Virus record (IMG/VR): IMGVR_UViG_3300046010_000908
Location: 1-30,746 of that record
Strand: one strand, 5' to 3'
Source: a virus
DNA: 30,746 nucleotides
The translations under genes and the position numbers were made by a program. A model generated the notes under the pieces. It had not been told where the DNA came from. It saw only the letters and a list, made by a program, of their open reading frames with translations, and did no database searches. The number at the start of each line of letters is the position of its first letter. The first letter of the stretch is position 1. Shown piece after piece: positions 14,708 through 24,059 of this stretch.

Positions 14708-15438
14708 TGCCTACTTTTAGCCATGGTAAAAATGTCAATGTCTTCTTAGATGAGTTTGATTTTTCTACTTATTTTAATGATGTAAGTGCTTCAACAAGCG
14801 TAGACACAGCCGAAACAAGCGCTTTTGGAACAAGTGCTAAGACCTATGTTGTGGGTCATCGAGATGGAACAGTCTCACTTTCAGGAATGTTTGAGGGTAC
14901 TGCCTCTACTGGAACAGATGAATTTTTTGATAGTGCCTTGGGTGCATCAACAAAAACTTTAGTAATTGTTGCTCCAAGCGGTCACTCAAATGGTGCAGGA
15001 GCAATCTTGCTACAAGCCGACGATACATCTTATGAGGTCTCAAGTGCCATCGCAGATGTTGTCCAAGCAAGCGCAGAATTCCAATCAACCGATGCAGTAG
15101 AACACGGAAAAATTCTTTCTTCAGGTTCAACTGTTTCGGCTACTGGAAACGGAACTAGCGTAGATAACGGAGCCTCTACCGCAAACGGTGGAGCAGGTTT
15201 TCTATCAGTTCCAGTAAATACACGCAATGGAAACATCACAGTAAAAATCCAACACTCAGCAGATAACTCAACTTTTGCTGATTTAGTTACTTTTACCGTG
15301 GTGAGCAGTACAACCAAAACTTCTGAAAGAGTTGAGGTTGCTAGTGGTACAACAGTAAACAGATACCTACGAGTGAATTACACAGTCGCAGGTTCAACAG
15401 GCTCGGCTACCCCTGTGGTGGCTTTTACTAGGAGGTAA
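14707..15438 (+). CDS. Major tail (tube) protein, long form
   Basis: The 243-residue protein begins MPTFSHGKNVNVFL and contains SVDTAETSAFGTSAKTYVVG then DGTVSLSGMFEG, as in siphovirus tail-tube proteins. Residues 1-140 form the tube domain. Residues 150-243 form an added Ig-like or beta-sandwich domain (KIQHSADNSTFADLVTF), likely exposed on the tail surface. The next gene is a shorter paralogue without this domain. The tube subunits polymerise around the tape measure. Which copy is the main subunit cannot be told from sequence. Confidence 0.8.
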   Translation: MPTFSHGKNVNVFLDEFDFSTYFNDVSASTSVDTAETSAFGTSAKTYVVGHRDGTVSLSGMFEGTASTGTDEFFDSALGASTKTLVIVAPSGHSNGAGAILLQADDTSYEVSSAIADVVQASAEFQSTDAVEHGKILSSGSTVSATGNGTSVDNGASTANGGAGFLSVPVNTRNGNITVKIQHSADNSTFADLVTFTVVSSTTKTSERVEVASGTTVNRYLRVNYTVAGSTGSATPVVAFTRR

Positions 15439-15444
15439 AAAACA

Positions 15445-15861
15445 ATGCCTACATTTCGTCATGGTAAATCCACCGTATTCAAAGTAGATAACTCAGGTGG
15501 CACACTTACCGATATTAGCAATACCCTTACCGATGTTTCATTCCCACAATCAGTAGACACAGCCGAAACCAGCACTTTTGGTTCATCAGCGAAGTCTTAT
15601 GTTGTTGGATTATCAGATGCAACATTCAGCATCTCAGGAAACTTTGATGCAACAGTTGATGCTCACTTGGCTGGAATTCTTGGTCAAGCGGCTTCAGTTT
15701 CTTTCGAGTATGGTCCTGAAGGTTCAACTGCAACTTACACCAAATACACAGGAGAGTGCTACCTAACCTCTTACGAGAAGAGTGGTGCAATCGGCGATGT
15801 AGTGACATACTCAGCAGAGTTCCAAGTGACAGGTGCAGTAACACGAGGCACCTACTCATAA
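15445..15861 (+). CDS. Tail tube paralogue, short form
   Basis: The 138-residue protein starts MPTFRHGKSTVFKV and repeats the upstream signature: SVDTAETSTFGSSAKSYVVG, DATFSISGNFDAT, and a final VVTYSAEFQVTGAVTRGTYS. It lacks the C-terminal beta-sandwich. A GGAGGT ribosome site at 15431-15436 supports the start. The pair most likely arose by tandem duplication. The shorter form may be the bulk tube subunit, with the longer one decorating it, or each may form a different region of the tube. Confidence 0.75.
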   Translation: MPTFRHGKSTVFKVDNSGGTLTDISNTLTDVSFPQSVDTAETSTFGSSAKSYVVGLSDATFSISGNFDATVDAHLAGILGQAASVSFEYGPEGSTATYTKYTGECYLTSYEKSGAIGDVVTYSAEFQVTGAVTRGTYS

Positions 15862-15926
15862 TAGGAATTGTTTGGAAAAAACTAAATAAATTATCGTGAC
15901 CAACCTAGTGTCCCAAGGAGAAAAGT

Positions 15927-16289
15927 ATGACTGATTTACGGGGAAAGATATTTGAAGCAGACGATATTACGAAGGAATTACTAGAAGTCCCTGAGTGGGG
16001 CGTAACAGTAGAAATTCGTTCTATGACGGCTGGACAGAGAGCAACTCTTACTGAAGGAGTTACCTCCGCTGATAAAGTTGATGTTTCTAATATGTATGCA
16101 AAAACTGTAATCGCAACTGTATTTGACCCTACAACTGGATTACCAATCTTTACCGAGAATGACCGTGAGGCAATTCTTTCAAAGAATGGTGCAGTCATTG
16201 AGCGTTTGGCAACAAAGGCTCTTGGCAGTTCAGGTCTTAGTGATAAGGCGGTAGACCAAGCACAGGCTCGATTTCCTCAAGAATCCTGA
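15927..16289 (+). CDS. Tail assembly chaperone, short form
   Basis: The 120-residue protein (ELLEVPEWGVTVEIRSMTAGQRATLTEG, then TVIATVFDPTTGLPIFTENDREAIL) fits the G-type tail assembly chaperones encoded between tail-tube and tape-measure genes. These bind the tape measure during tail assembly. It follows an AAGGAGA ribosome site after a 65-base AT-rich gap. As in most siphoviruses, a second product is expected by ribosomal frameshift; the downstream frame is described in the next entry. The short form ends at TGA 16287-16289 in a UCC UGA context. Confidence 0.8.
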   Translation: MTDLRGKIFEADDITKELLEVPEWGVTVEIRSMTAGQRATLTEGVTSADKVDVSNMYAKTVIATVFDPTTGLPIFTENDREAILSKNGAVIERLATKALGSSGLSDKAVDQAQARFPQES

Positions 16290-16467
16290 GAGACGGTTTC
16301 TTTTCGAAATTGCTGAAAAGTTAGGACGGACGGTGGGTGAACTTCTTTACGGAAGTGGCTCCCACCGCCCTCTTAGCAGTATGGAATTAACTGAGTGGAA
16401 CGCTTTCTATGTCTTAAAAGAAAAAGAAAGAGAAAAAGCCGAGAGAAGAGCAAAGGCAAGGAGATAA
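16255..16467 (+). CDS. Tail assembly chaperone frameshift extension
   Basis: This frame is open from 16255 to TAA at 16465-16467 and has no convincing start. It encodes DFLKNPERRFLFEIAEKLG, then TVGELLYGS, ELTEWNAFY and a Lys/Arg/Glu-rich end, the layout of the T part of gpG-T chaperones. It lies in the +1 frame relative to the short form. A +1 shift at UCC UGA (reading GAG at 16288) would give a 179-residue fusion. An earlier slip at UUU C (16272-16275) is another option. The fused form would coat the tape measure. Confidence 0.75.
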   Translation, partial: TKHRLDFLKNPERRFLFEIAEKLGRTVGELLYGSGSHRPLSSMELTEWNAFYVLKEKEREKAERRAKARR

Positions 16468-16470
16468 AAC

Positions 16471-19400
16471 ATGGCTGAGTCACCAACCATGGAAGTCCGT
16501 GCTCGCCTTACTGCGGACTCTGCTCAATTTACAAAAGGTTTAGAAGAGGCTCAAAGAAGCGCTCAAAGTTTTCAGGGAGCGGCGTCTAAACTTAATGCAA
16601 GTCTAAATGCGCTTGGTGCTGTCGCCGCTGGTACTGCAATTAGTTTAATTGTTTTTGCTACAAAATCATTCAAAGCGGCGGCTGAAGTTCAAGAGTTAGA
16701 TATTGCTTTACAGGCTATCGGTAAATCAACTCGATATGGATATGCCCAACTTGCTATCGCATCTGAAGAAATTCAAAATGTTGGATTATCTGCGGTGGCT
16801 TCTCGTAAGGCAATTATTAAATTGGCACAATCAAATGTTGATTTGAGTAGTGCAACTGCATTAGCGACTATTGCTCAAGACCTATCTGTAACAGCAAGCG
16901 TCAATTCGGCGGATGCTTTGAATTCTTTAATTTTTGCTATTACAACAGGTCAAACAAGAATGTTGCGTCAAATTGGTATTACTGCTGGAGCAACAGAAGC
17001 CTTTGCTATTTATGGGCGGACAATAGGTAAAAGCGCAAGTGACTTAACTATGGCTGAAAGACGCCAAGCGGTTCTTAATTTAATTCTGAGAGAAGGAACT
17101 AAAGTTCAAGGTGCTTATGCTTTAGCAATACAAAGTCCTTCTCGAGCATTAAAAGAAATGGGCGACCAAACTAGAAGACTGCAAGAAGCAGTTGGATTAA
17201 GATTACTCAATGCTTTTAGTGCTTTAATTTTATCTACTCTTGAATTGCGTACTAAATTAGCAAGAGCCTCCGAGGGTACTGGTACTTTTTCCAAAGTGCT
17301 TGATGCTTTAGAAAAAGTATTAACTAAATTAGCAACTCCATTTACAACTTTAACAACCAATATAGGAAACTTTATTGAAAGAATTGATAAAAGTAAATTA
17401 AGTGTTAATGAAATTGCTTCGACTATGGAAAAAGTATTGCCTATTGCGGCGGCATTTGCTACTTTCTTTGGTATACGAGCAGGTAAATCTTTAGCGCAAG
17501 CGGCGCCTTTCTTCGAAGGATTTTTCTTACAACTATCAAGATTTAATTTGGTTTTCACAACATTTGTTTTAGCCGTAACTTCTCCTCAATTAAGAGGAGC
17601 AATAGGACAATTAGTTACTGCTTTTGCGCCACTTGTACCAGCAATTCAAAAATTAAGTGTTGTATTTGCAAACTTATCTGCTTTAGCAATCGGTGTAGTT
17701 GCAAAGGCTATAAGCACAGTCGCATCGATAGTTCAAAGAATTACAAGTTTATTCCAAAATAATGCAAGAGCCACACAAATTCTTGTTATAGCCTTCACGG
17801 GAATTGCTACTGCAATCGGTCTTGCAACCGTAGCCTACTATGCCCATGCGGCGGCTCTTAAAATAGTCACCTTTACTCAGGCTCTTTTGCAAGTTGCAAC
17901 AACTTTATTGAGTGGAGCGCAGTTGGCAAGTATCGCCTCCACCAACGGTCTAGCGGCGTCAATGCTTAGACTTAATGCAGTTATAGCGGCTAACCCAATT
18001 ATGCGAGCAGTTTTAATAATTGGTGCTTTAGTGACAGCCCTTGTAGTTGCTTACAAAACATCTGAGAATTTTAGAAAAGTTGTTGGCATGGTATTTAACT
18101 TTGTGGCTAAAGTTGTAATTACCGTCCTTGGTTACATCATTCAGTATTTTGGTTATGTATTAAAAATGTTGGCTTCAGCAATGAGAACATTTGGAGGCTT
18201 TGCTGAAGTAGTAGCAAAAGTATTTGAGTTCATAATAGATGTAATTCTCACTTGGGTTAAGTTTGTATTGACTTCATTTAAGAATGTTATTGATGCTTTT
18301 GTCAATCTTATGGAAACAAACGCAACTCTCTATAAAATTGTAGTTGCCGTGTTTAATGGTATTTTGCGAGCCATTGCTCTAGCAGTTACAGTTATCGTTA
18401 CAAACTTTGCCAACATCTTGAAGGCTATTGCTACTGGTATCTATTTCTTTGAAAGATTATTAGATGTAGCCAAGACTATTGCCAAGGGAGTGATTGGCGC
18501 ATTTTTGGCTTTAGGTAAAGGTGTAGTTAGTGTTTTTGCTAAGGTTGCAACTGGTTTAGGTGATTTCTTAGATAACGCATTGACAACAGTAAAAGAATGG
18601 GTAAAAAAAGTAACTGCCCCATTGATGAAAATTCCTATTGTTTCTACTGCGGTAAATGCGGCTATTGGCACCATAAGTGGTATGGCGGAATTTGCAAGTT
18701 CAAAACTTGGTGGAGTTGCCAAATCAATCACAAATTTATTTAGTGCATCTGATGATGGTGGTGCAAAATCAGTTGATGCAATAACAGGTGTATCTAAAAC
18801 TTTAATTAAGAACGCTAAAAGTTGGGGCAATTATTCTGAAGGTGCGGCTGGCGCCATTTCGGATGTTGCAAACAAAATGCTTAATTTTAATGAGAAGGTT
18901 GTTGATTTAGCGGCAAAAGATAACGGCACAAAAATAGTTGAGGGTTTAATTGCTGGTGCTAAAAAAGTATCACCACTTCTTGAAAAAATGATTGCTGGAT
19001 TAGGTACAGCAATTAAATTTGATTTTGCTGGAACCGTAGGCAAATTTATTGAAGAGATGGCTAATAAGGCTGATGAGGCGGGTGACAAGTTAATTGAGTT
19101 CGGCAAGAACATGGTTATCTTTGCTCAACAAACAGATTTTGCTGGTGAACTTGGTGACTTTATTGGAAATATCAGAGAAAGTCTTGAGGAAGGTCTTGGC
19201 TTCGGCGACATTCTCAAAAAAGAAAAAGAAATTGCAGAGGGCATAAAGGCTGGCGGAATTGACGAGGGCGCTCTAAATGACATACAAAATTCAGCCGATT
19301 TGATGAAAAAAATTCGTGAGGCTATGAAGGCTGGTATTGAGTCAATGAGCGATGTTCTTAAAGACTTACAACAAGCGGCTAAAGATTTTGCTGATTCTCT

Positions 19401-19950
19401 TAAAGACACAATCTTAGGTTTTGCTGGACTTAAGGGAGTAGAACTACCTGACGGATTTATTCCAAAGGCTAAATCTCTTATTGAGAATATGCAAACAAGA
19501 CTTAATAAGAGCAATCAGTTCGCTCAACAAATAAATCAACTTCAGGCTTTAGGACTTGACGCAAAAGCAATTCAAGATTTAGTTGAATCAGGACCAATCA
19601 AGGGTGCTCAACTAGCGGCGTCAATCCTTGGCGGTGGCGCAGAGGCTATTGCACAAATAAATGAAATTCAAAGAGCAATCAATATAACTGGTGCGGCTAT
19701 CGGTAAATTTGGTTCCGAGGCGGCGTTTGGACAAAAAATTTCAAATGCTCAAATGAAACTTGCTCAAGTTACAGATGCAGAGGCAAGAATTTCGGGAGTA
19801 AGCGGAAATAACATTGTTATCGAACAAGGTGCTTTTGTGGTCAATGTCGATACAACTGGTGCTACCAGCCAAGATGAAAAGGCTGACATTATTACTCAGA
19901 GAATTCAAGAAACATTCGCTATATTGGCAAAGGAGTTGGCTAACAAATAA
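16471..19950 (+). CDS. Tape measure protein
   Basis: At 1159 residues this is the longest gene in the window. It starts EVRARLTADSAQFTKGLEEAQRSAQSFQ, the usual opening of phage tape measures. Long helical and Ala-rich stretches follow, with several hydrophobic segments between about residues 320 and 700. It sets tail length; at about 1.5 angstrom per residue it would match a tail near 170 nm. I see no lysozyme or peptidase motif in it. Its stop overlaps the next start (TAATG). Confidence 0.92.
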   Translation: MAESPTMEVRARLTADSAQFTKGLEEAQRSAQSFQGAASKLNASLNALGAVAAGTAISLIVFATKSFKAAAEVQELDIALQAIGKSTRYGYAQLAIASEEIQNVGLSAVASRKAIIKLAQSNVDLSSATALATIAQDLSVTASVNSADALNSLIFAITTGQTRMLRQIGITAGATEAFAIYGRTIGKSASDLTMAERRQAVLNLILREGTKVQGAYALAIQSPSRALKEMGDQTRRLQEAVGLRLLNAFSALILSTLELRTKLARASEGTGTFSKVLDALEKVLTKLATPFTTLTTNIGNFIERIDKSKLSVNEIASTMEKVLPIAAAFATFFGIRAGKSLAQAAPFFEGFFLQLSRFNLVFTTFVLAVTSPQLRGAIGQLVTAFAPLVPAIQKLSVVFANLSALAIGVVAKAISTVASIVQRITSLFQNNARATQILVIAFTGIATAIGLATVAYYAHAAALKIVTFTQALLQVATTLLSGAQLASIASTNGLAASMLRLNAVIAANPIMRAVLIIGALVTALVVAYKTSENFRKVVGMVFNFVAKVVITVLGYIIQYFGYVLKMLASAMRTFGGFAEVVAKVFEFIIDVILTWVKFVLTSFKNVIDAFVNLMETNATLYKIVVAVFNGILRAIALAVTVIVTNFANILKAIATGIYFFERLLDVAKTIAKGVIGAFLALGKGVVSVFAKVATGLGDFLDNALTTVKEWVKKVTAPLMKIPIVSTAVNAAIGTISGMAEFASSKLGGVAKSITNLFSASDDGGAKSVDAITGVSKTLIKNAKSWGNYSEGAAGAISDVANKMLNFNEKVVDLAAKDNGTKIVEGLIAGAKKVSPLLEKMIAGLGTAIKFDFAGTVGKFIEEMANKADEAGDKLIEFGKNMVIFAQQTDFAGELGDFIGNIRESLEEGLGFGDILKKEKEIAEGIKAGGIDEGALNDIQNSADLMKKIREAMKAGIESMSDVLKDLQQAAKDFADSLKDTILGFAGLKGVELPDGFIPKAKSLIENMQTRLNKSNQFAQQINQLQALGLDAKAIQDLVESGPIKGAQLAASILGGGAEAIAQINEIQRAINITGAAIGKFGSEAAFGQKISNAQMKLAQVTDAEARISGVSGNNIVIEQGAFVVNVDTTGATSQDEKADIITQRIQETFAILAKELANK

Positions 19951-21521
19951 TGGCTACCTATGTACTTCGCCCTAACGCAAACTGGAATAATGCTTCGGCT
20001 TTTACCATCTCAGGTGGTTCAGGTTCAGTTCATGCGGCGCTCGCCGATTCAAGCGATAGCACTTACATCACCCGTACTAGCACAACAGTTCCAGCATCTT
20101 ATGAAGCAGAGTTCGGGACACAGACTCTTGCGGCTACCGAAAAGGTGGCTTATGTAAATCTTCGAGCAAGAGCAACTATTGGAACAACAGGTTCAATCGA
20201 GTTAAGCCTTGGTGTTATCACAGACCGAAATGGTCGTACCGTAAGTTATTCAGTTCCTTACTCAAAAGCAAACACACTTGCTTTGACCACTCTTGATACT
20301 GCTCTAAAATTAACCACCGCTCCAAACGGTCAGGCTTGGAGTCAAACTTTAATTGATAATCTAGTTGTTAAATTTACAGACAATGCAACAGCAAGTGGTG
20401 ACCGTGCAGGTCTCTATGAGTTATTTGTAGATGTAATTACAACCGCTCAGCCTTCAGTTACCGTAACTGCACCTACTGGAACTGTTACCGATACAACTTT
20501 TCCTTCCGTAACTTGGACTTATGCAGATACAGACGGTGACCCTCAAAATGCTTATGAGATAAAAGTTTTTGATTCCACAACTTATAGTGCGGGAACATTT
20601 AGTGCAGATACATCCACGCCAACTGTTCAAACTGGTGTTGTTACTTCTAGTAACGACGGTCAAACTTTAGAGGCAGATTTGGCTGATGGAACAACATATC
20701 GTGCCTATGTACGAGTTGCTCAATTATTGAACGGTTCTAATTACTTTAGCGATTGGGCTTATAGTCAATTTACTATTGATGTTGATGCTCCAGCCACTCC
20801 TTTAATTACTGCATTTTATGATTCTAATGTAGGAGCAGTTACTCTTACTGTTTTTGGAAGAACAAACTTTTTATCTCCTAATCAAGCGTCTCTTGAAACC
20901 AACACAACAGGTTGGGCGGCGGTTACAAATTGTGCAATCGCTCGCTCTACTGCTCAAGCCTCAGTTGGTAGTGCCTCTTTAGAAATTACAGCAAGTTCTA
21001 GTGGTGATGCAGTTGCCTCAACTACAACAGCAACAAAATTTGCAGTTACAGCCAATCAAGAGTTTTCTGCTATTGCTGATTTCAAAGCAGGTACAACAAC
21101 TCGTTCAGTAGCAGTTGGAATTAGATATTTGAATACAAGTGGTACGACAATTAGTACAACTTATGGAACATCAGTTAGCGCTACCAGTTCGGCTTTTGTT
21201 ACAGCAAGTGCTACCGTTTTGGCACCACCTACCGCAACACACGCACAGGTATTTGTAAAGATTACAAACGCTGGTTCGGCTGAAGTATTTTATGTAGATA
21301 AAATTGCGTTCCACTCAGGAGATACCCCAGTATTTACTAGGGGTGGATTTAGTAATTTTGTTTTTGATATTGAGCGTTCTAATGATAGTGGTTCTACTTA
21401 TTCAGCAGTTCGTAATAGTCCAGTAACGGCAGACTCAACACAAATTGCTGAGTTAAATGATTATGAAGTACCACTAGATGCAACCGTAAATTATCGTGCG
21501 AAAGCGAAGGCTGATATTTAA
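19950..21521 (+). CDS. Distal tail protein with FN3-like and carbohydrate-binding-like domains
   Basis: The 523-residue protein has an N-terminal beta-domain to about residue 165. An FN3-like unit follows at about 166-280 (PSVTWTYADTDGDPQNAYEIKVF, YRAYVRV, FSDWAYSQFTI). A jelly-roll resembling carbohydrate-binding modules lies at about 306-458 (NQASLETNTTGWAA, then AQVFVKITNAGSAEVFYVDKIAF). The order after the tape measure is typical of a minor tail protein at the tail tip. Binding of host surface glycans is plausible from the jelly-roll but not shown. Confidence 0.75.
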   Translation: MATYVLRPNANWNNASAFTISGGSGSVHAALADSSDSTYITRTSTTVPASYEAEFGTQTLAATEKVAYVNLRARATIGTTGSIELSLGVITDRNGRTVSYSVPYSKANTLALTTLDTALKLTTAPNGQAWSQTLIDNLVVKFTDNATASGDRAGLYELFVDVITTAQPSVTVTAPTGTVTDTTFPSVTWTYADTDGDPQNAYEIKVFDSTTYSAGTFSADTSTPTVQTGVVTSSNDGQTLEADLADGTTYRAYVRVAQLLNGSNYFSDWAYSQFTIDVDAPATPLITAFYDSNVGAVTLTVFGRTNFLSPNQASLETNTTGWAAVTNCAIARSTAQASVGSASLEITASSSGDAVASTTTATKFAVTANQEFSAIADFKAGTTTRSVAVGIRYLNTSGTTISTTYGTSVSATSSAFVTASATVLAPPTATHAQVFVKITNAGSAEVFYVDKIAFHSGDTPVFTRGGFSNFVFDIERSNDSGSTYSAVRNSPVTADSTQIAELNDYEVPLDATVNYRAKAKADI

Positions 21522-21946
21522 TGGCAACAATTTCTTCGGGTTATACAACCACCGTACCAATTCAAATTACAAATCCTAAGCAATGGTCTTTTACTGCACC
21601 CGAAAGTCCTACAATTCAAATTACGGGTATTGATGTTTTACAACCGTTGAATTCTTCTATTGTTGAATCTTATGGTGTATTCAAACCTTTAGGCGCATCT
21701 AAGACAGTTGTGGTTTCACAATCAATCTATGGCATTGATGGCACTTATGAGTTTGTTACTACTGGAAAAACCGAATGGGATAAGTTATATCCTGTCTTGG
21801 TTTATCAAGGAACGCTTCATGTCCATGACCCACTAGGTCGTCAAAAATATGTACGCTTTGTAGATAGGAACTGGACGGAATCAGGAAACATTAACTCTTT
21901 AGTTCGTAGAGTTAAGGTTACTTACTACGAGGTCGGAGCACCGTAA
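21521..21946 (+). CDS. Minor tail protein
   Basis: The 141-residue beta-rich protein (PIQITNPKQWSFTAPESPTIQITG, GTYEFVTTGKTEWDKLYPVL, YVRFVDRNWTE) sits between the large distal tail protein and the hub protein, with TAATG overlaps on both sides. By position it may be a Dit-like or adaptor component at the tail tip. I do not recognise a named family. Its tight coupling to both neighbours argues that it is an integral tail-tip subunit. Confidence 0.65.
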   Translation: MATISSGYTTTVPIQITNPKQWSFTAPESPTIQITGIDVLQPLNSSIVESYGVFKPLGASKTVVVSQSIYGIDGTYEFVTTGKTEWDKLYPVLVYQGTLHVHDPLGRQKYVRFVDRNWTESGNINSLVRRVKVTYYEVGAP

Positions 21947-23064
21947 TGTATCCAGTTTCCGCTGACTTCAAAGAGGCAGTTCGGAAATCTCATTCCACAA
22001 CAGTCAAAATTGAGATTTACGACATGGCTAACGGAACTATATTGAGTACAGCCTCTCCAATTAGCGGAGAAGTAACTATTGATAATCGTCGCTCAATCCG
22101 CCGTGAATGTACTTTAGAGTTCGTTGATACAGATGGCACTTTAGTTCCAACAAATAATATCTCTTCAGTCCTTCTTCCCTATAACCGTGAGGTAAAGATT
22201 TATAGAGGAATTGTCTTTCCTGATGGAACTGAAGAATTAGTTCCGCTTGGGGTTTTTGTTATTACTAGCGTTGATATAACTGAAACCTCCCAAGGAGTTA
22301 AAGTTGCAATCAAAGGTTCAGACCGTAGCCTTATCTTGGCTCGAGCAAAATTTACTAATCATGAATTTTATATTGAAGCGGGAACGGCAAAAGAAACAGC
22401 CATTGAACAAATTTTGAAATACCGTTATCCAAAAGTAAAAACTATTTTTCCTGCTACAAATCAAATAACAACTTTGTTATACCCAACTCTCGACCAATCA
22501 AGTGACCCATGGCGTGAGGCTTTGAAAATTGCAGAGTCGGCATCAATGGATTTATATTTTGATGAAAACGGTATTGCTCGTATGAGACCAATACCTGACC
22601 CTGATAAGGGTAGTGCTGTTGCTACTTATACCGATGGCGAGGATTCAGTTCTGCTTCAAATTGCTCGCTCTCTTTCAGTTGATGAGTCATATAACGGAGT
22701 TATTTTTACAGGAGAAGGAACCAATTTAAGTCTAGGAGTTATTGGTGAGGCTTGGGATGATAACCCTGCATCTCCAACTTATCGCAAAACTTATGGTGAA
22801 GTTCCATTATTCAAATCCTCTCCTACCGTTCTTACAGTTGCCGAGGCACAAGAAGCGGCGTCAGCCGAATTAAAAAAAGTTATTGGCGCATCAGAAAAAA
22901 TTACATGGGACCAATTAGTAAATCCTGCTCATGATGTTTATGATTTAGTTAAGGTGACCCGTTCTCCAGTAGGCGTAGATAAGGTTATGATGCTTGATGC
23001 CATATCTATCCCATTAGCGGCTAGTGGCACAATGAACGCAATCGGAAGAAGTAGGAGATTCTGA
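21946..23064 (+). CDS. Tail hub protein, DUF5047-like
   Basis: The 372-residue protein begins MYPVSADFKEAVRKSHSTTVKIEI and has GEVTIDNRRSIRRECTLEFVD, both typical of DUF5047 tail proteins of actinobacterial phages. A hub-like fold follows: LVPLGVFVITSVDITET, then DPWREALKIAESASMDLYFDENG. That fits the gp27/Tal-type baseplate hub that closes the tail tube. No C-terminal peptidase or fibre extension is present. The family call is by pattern; the hub role follows from gene order. Confidence 0.75.
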   Translation: MYPVSADFKEAVRKSHSTTVKIEIYDMANGTILSTASPISGEVTIDNRRSIRRECTLEFVDTDGTLVPTNNISSVLLPYNREVKIYRGIVFPDGTEELVPLGVFVITSVDITETSQGVKVAIKGSDRSLILARAKFTNHEFYIEAGTAKETAIEQILKYRYPKVKTIFPATNQITTLLYPTLDQSSDPWREALKIAESASMDLYFDENGIARMRPIPDPDKGSAVATYTDGEDSVLLQIARSLSVDESYNGVIFTGEGTNLSLGVIGEAWDDNPASPTYRKTYGEVPLFKSSPTVLTVAEAQEAASAELKKVIGASEKITWDQLVNPAHDVYDLVKVTRSPVGVDKVMMLDAISIPLAASGTMNAIGRSRRF

Positions 23065-23747
23065 TGGACTTAAGTTATTTAGTAAATCAAATTAAAGCCA
23101 GCCCTCAAGGTTTGCGTTTGCGACAAGGCAAGGTAATTGTCGTCAATTCCGATAGAACTATGGATGTACAAATTGCTGGCGACACAAACACTTTGCCATC
23201 AATTAGATACCTGAGTAACTATGCTCCTAAACCTGATGACCAAGTTTGGCTTTTTAACTCAGGGGCAGATTTACTTGGTTTTGGAATGGTGGCTGGAGCC
23301 GATAGAACTCTTGCCCCAGTTGCTTATAGAACCACCGCTTTAACAGTTACAAAAGATACAAACACCTATATTTCTTTCCAAGCAGATAATTCAGATGGGT
23401 GGGGATGTTGGACAGTCAGCGACCCTACAAAACTTACAATTCCCGTGACAGGCAGATATATGGCTACCGCCTCTGTTTTATGGGAAGGACAAAATGGCGG
23501 ATATTGTGCTGTTTTTATTGAGAAGGGAACTCAAGAGATTGCTAGGCAAGATGGTGAACTAACCACCAAACAGCATGGTTATCACATGAGTGTTACCTCA
23601 GTACCGATAACTTTTACAAAAGGTGATTATGTCCGTATGGGAGTTCATCATGACCATAACCCTGATAATGATTTAATTCTTAGTTCAGGAGGAGTAGACC
23701 ACACAGGTTACTTTAATGCGCTATCTTTAATCTACCTTGGTTCATAA
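23064..23747 (+). CDS. Tail tip protein with OB-like and C1q-like domains
   Basis: The 227-residue protein has an N-terminal domain of about 80 residues (GKVIVVNSDRTMDVQIAGD, then DDQVWLFNSGADLLGFGMV) that looks like the small OB-fold of baseplate spike proteins. The C-terminal half is a jelly-roll of C1q/TNF type (TGRYMATASVLWEG, GYFNALSLIYLGS) of the kind used for receptor binding. His-rich HHDHNPDND near residue 205 could bind metal. It is the last gene of the tail module, followed by a hairpin. Confidence 0.7.
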   Translation: MDLSYLVNQIKASPQGLRLRQGKVIVVNSDRTMDVQIAGDTNTLPSIRYLSNYAPKPDDQVWLFNSGADLLGFGMVAGADRTLAPVAYRTTALTVTKDTNTYISFQADNSDGWGCWTVSDPTKLTIPVTGRYMATASVLWEGQNGGYCAVFIEKGTQEIARQDGELTTKQHGYHMSVTSVPITFTKGDYVRMGVHHDHNPDNDLILSSGGVDHTGYFNALSLIYLGS

Positions 23748-23766
23748 AACCATAGGTTATTATTTA
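23735..23766 (+). terminator. Possible terminator between tail and lysis genes
   Basis: CCTTGGTT at 23735-23742 pairs with AACCA and AGG at 23748-23756 (one bulged T), and TTATTATTTA follows. The loop holds the tail gene's stop codon. The stem is short and A/T-containing, so termination may be partial, letting some transcription enter the lysis genes. Confidence 0.5.
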
Positions 23767-23789
23767 CCTACCTACATTTAGGAGAAACA

Positions 23790-24059
23790 ATGGACAGCAA
23801 AACTAAAGCAATGCTCGCTTCTTATGGACGGTCATTTTTAGCGGCAGTAACAACAGCCTTCATGATTACAGGCGGGGACATCCTTGCTCTTGATGGCGAT
23901 TCACTTAAGGCAATTTTAGCGGCTGGTATTTCAGCCGTACTCCCAGTCGCCATCAGAGCGGCAAATCCTAAAGACCCTGCTTTTGGCAAAATTGCCGACG
24001 GAGTTACTGAAGCAGTAGTTAAAAAGATTACTGCCAAAAAGTCGGTGAAGAAAAAGTAA
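23790..24059 (+). CDS. Holin
   Basis: The 89-residue protein has two predicted membrane segments, about residues 13-29 and 38-57. A short acidic turn (GGDILALDGDS) separates them, and the tail is strongly basic (KKITAKKSVKKK). This is the plan of two-helix phage holins, which open the inner membrane to let the endolysin out. It starts after a TTAGGAG site and is coupled to the endolysin by TAATG. The pairing with the downstream gene makes the call firm. Confidence 0.85.
   Translation: MDSKTKAMLASYGRSFLAAVTTAFMITGGDILALDGDSLKAILAAGISAVLPVAIRAANPKDPAFGKIADGVTEAVVKKITAKKSVKKK

Noticed and set aside
16471-19950. Several minus-strand frames opposite the tape measure gene
   Set aside because: They mirror the regular helical codon pattern of the tape measure, show no domain and would oppose a clear late operon.
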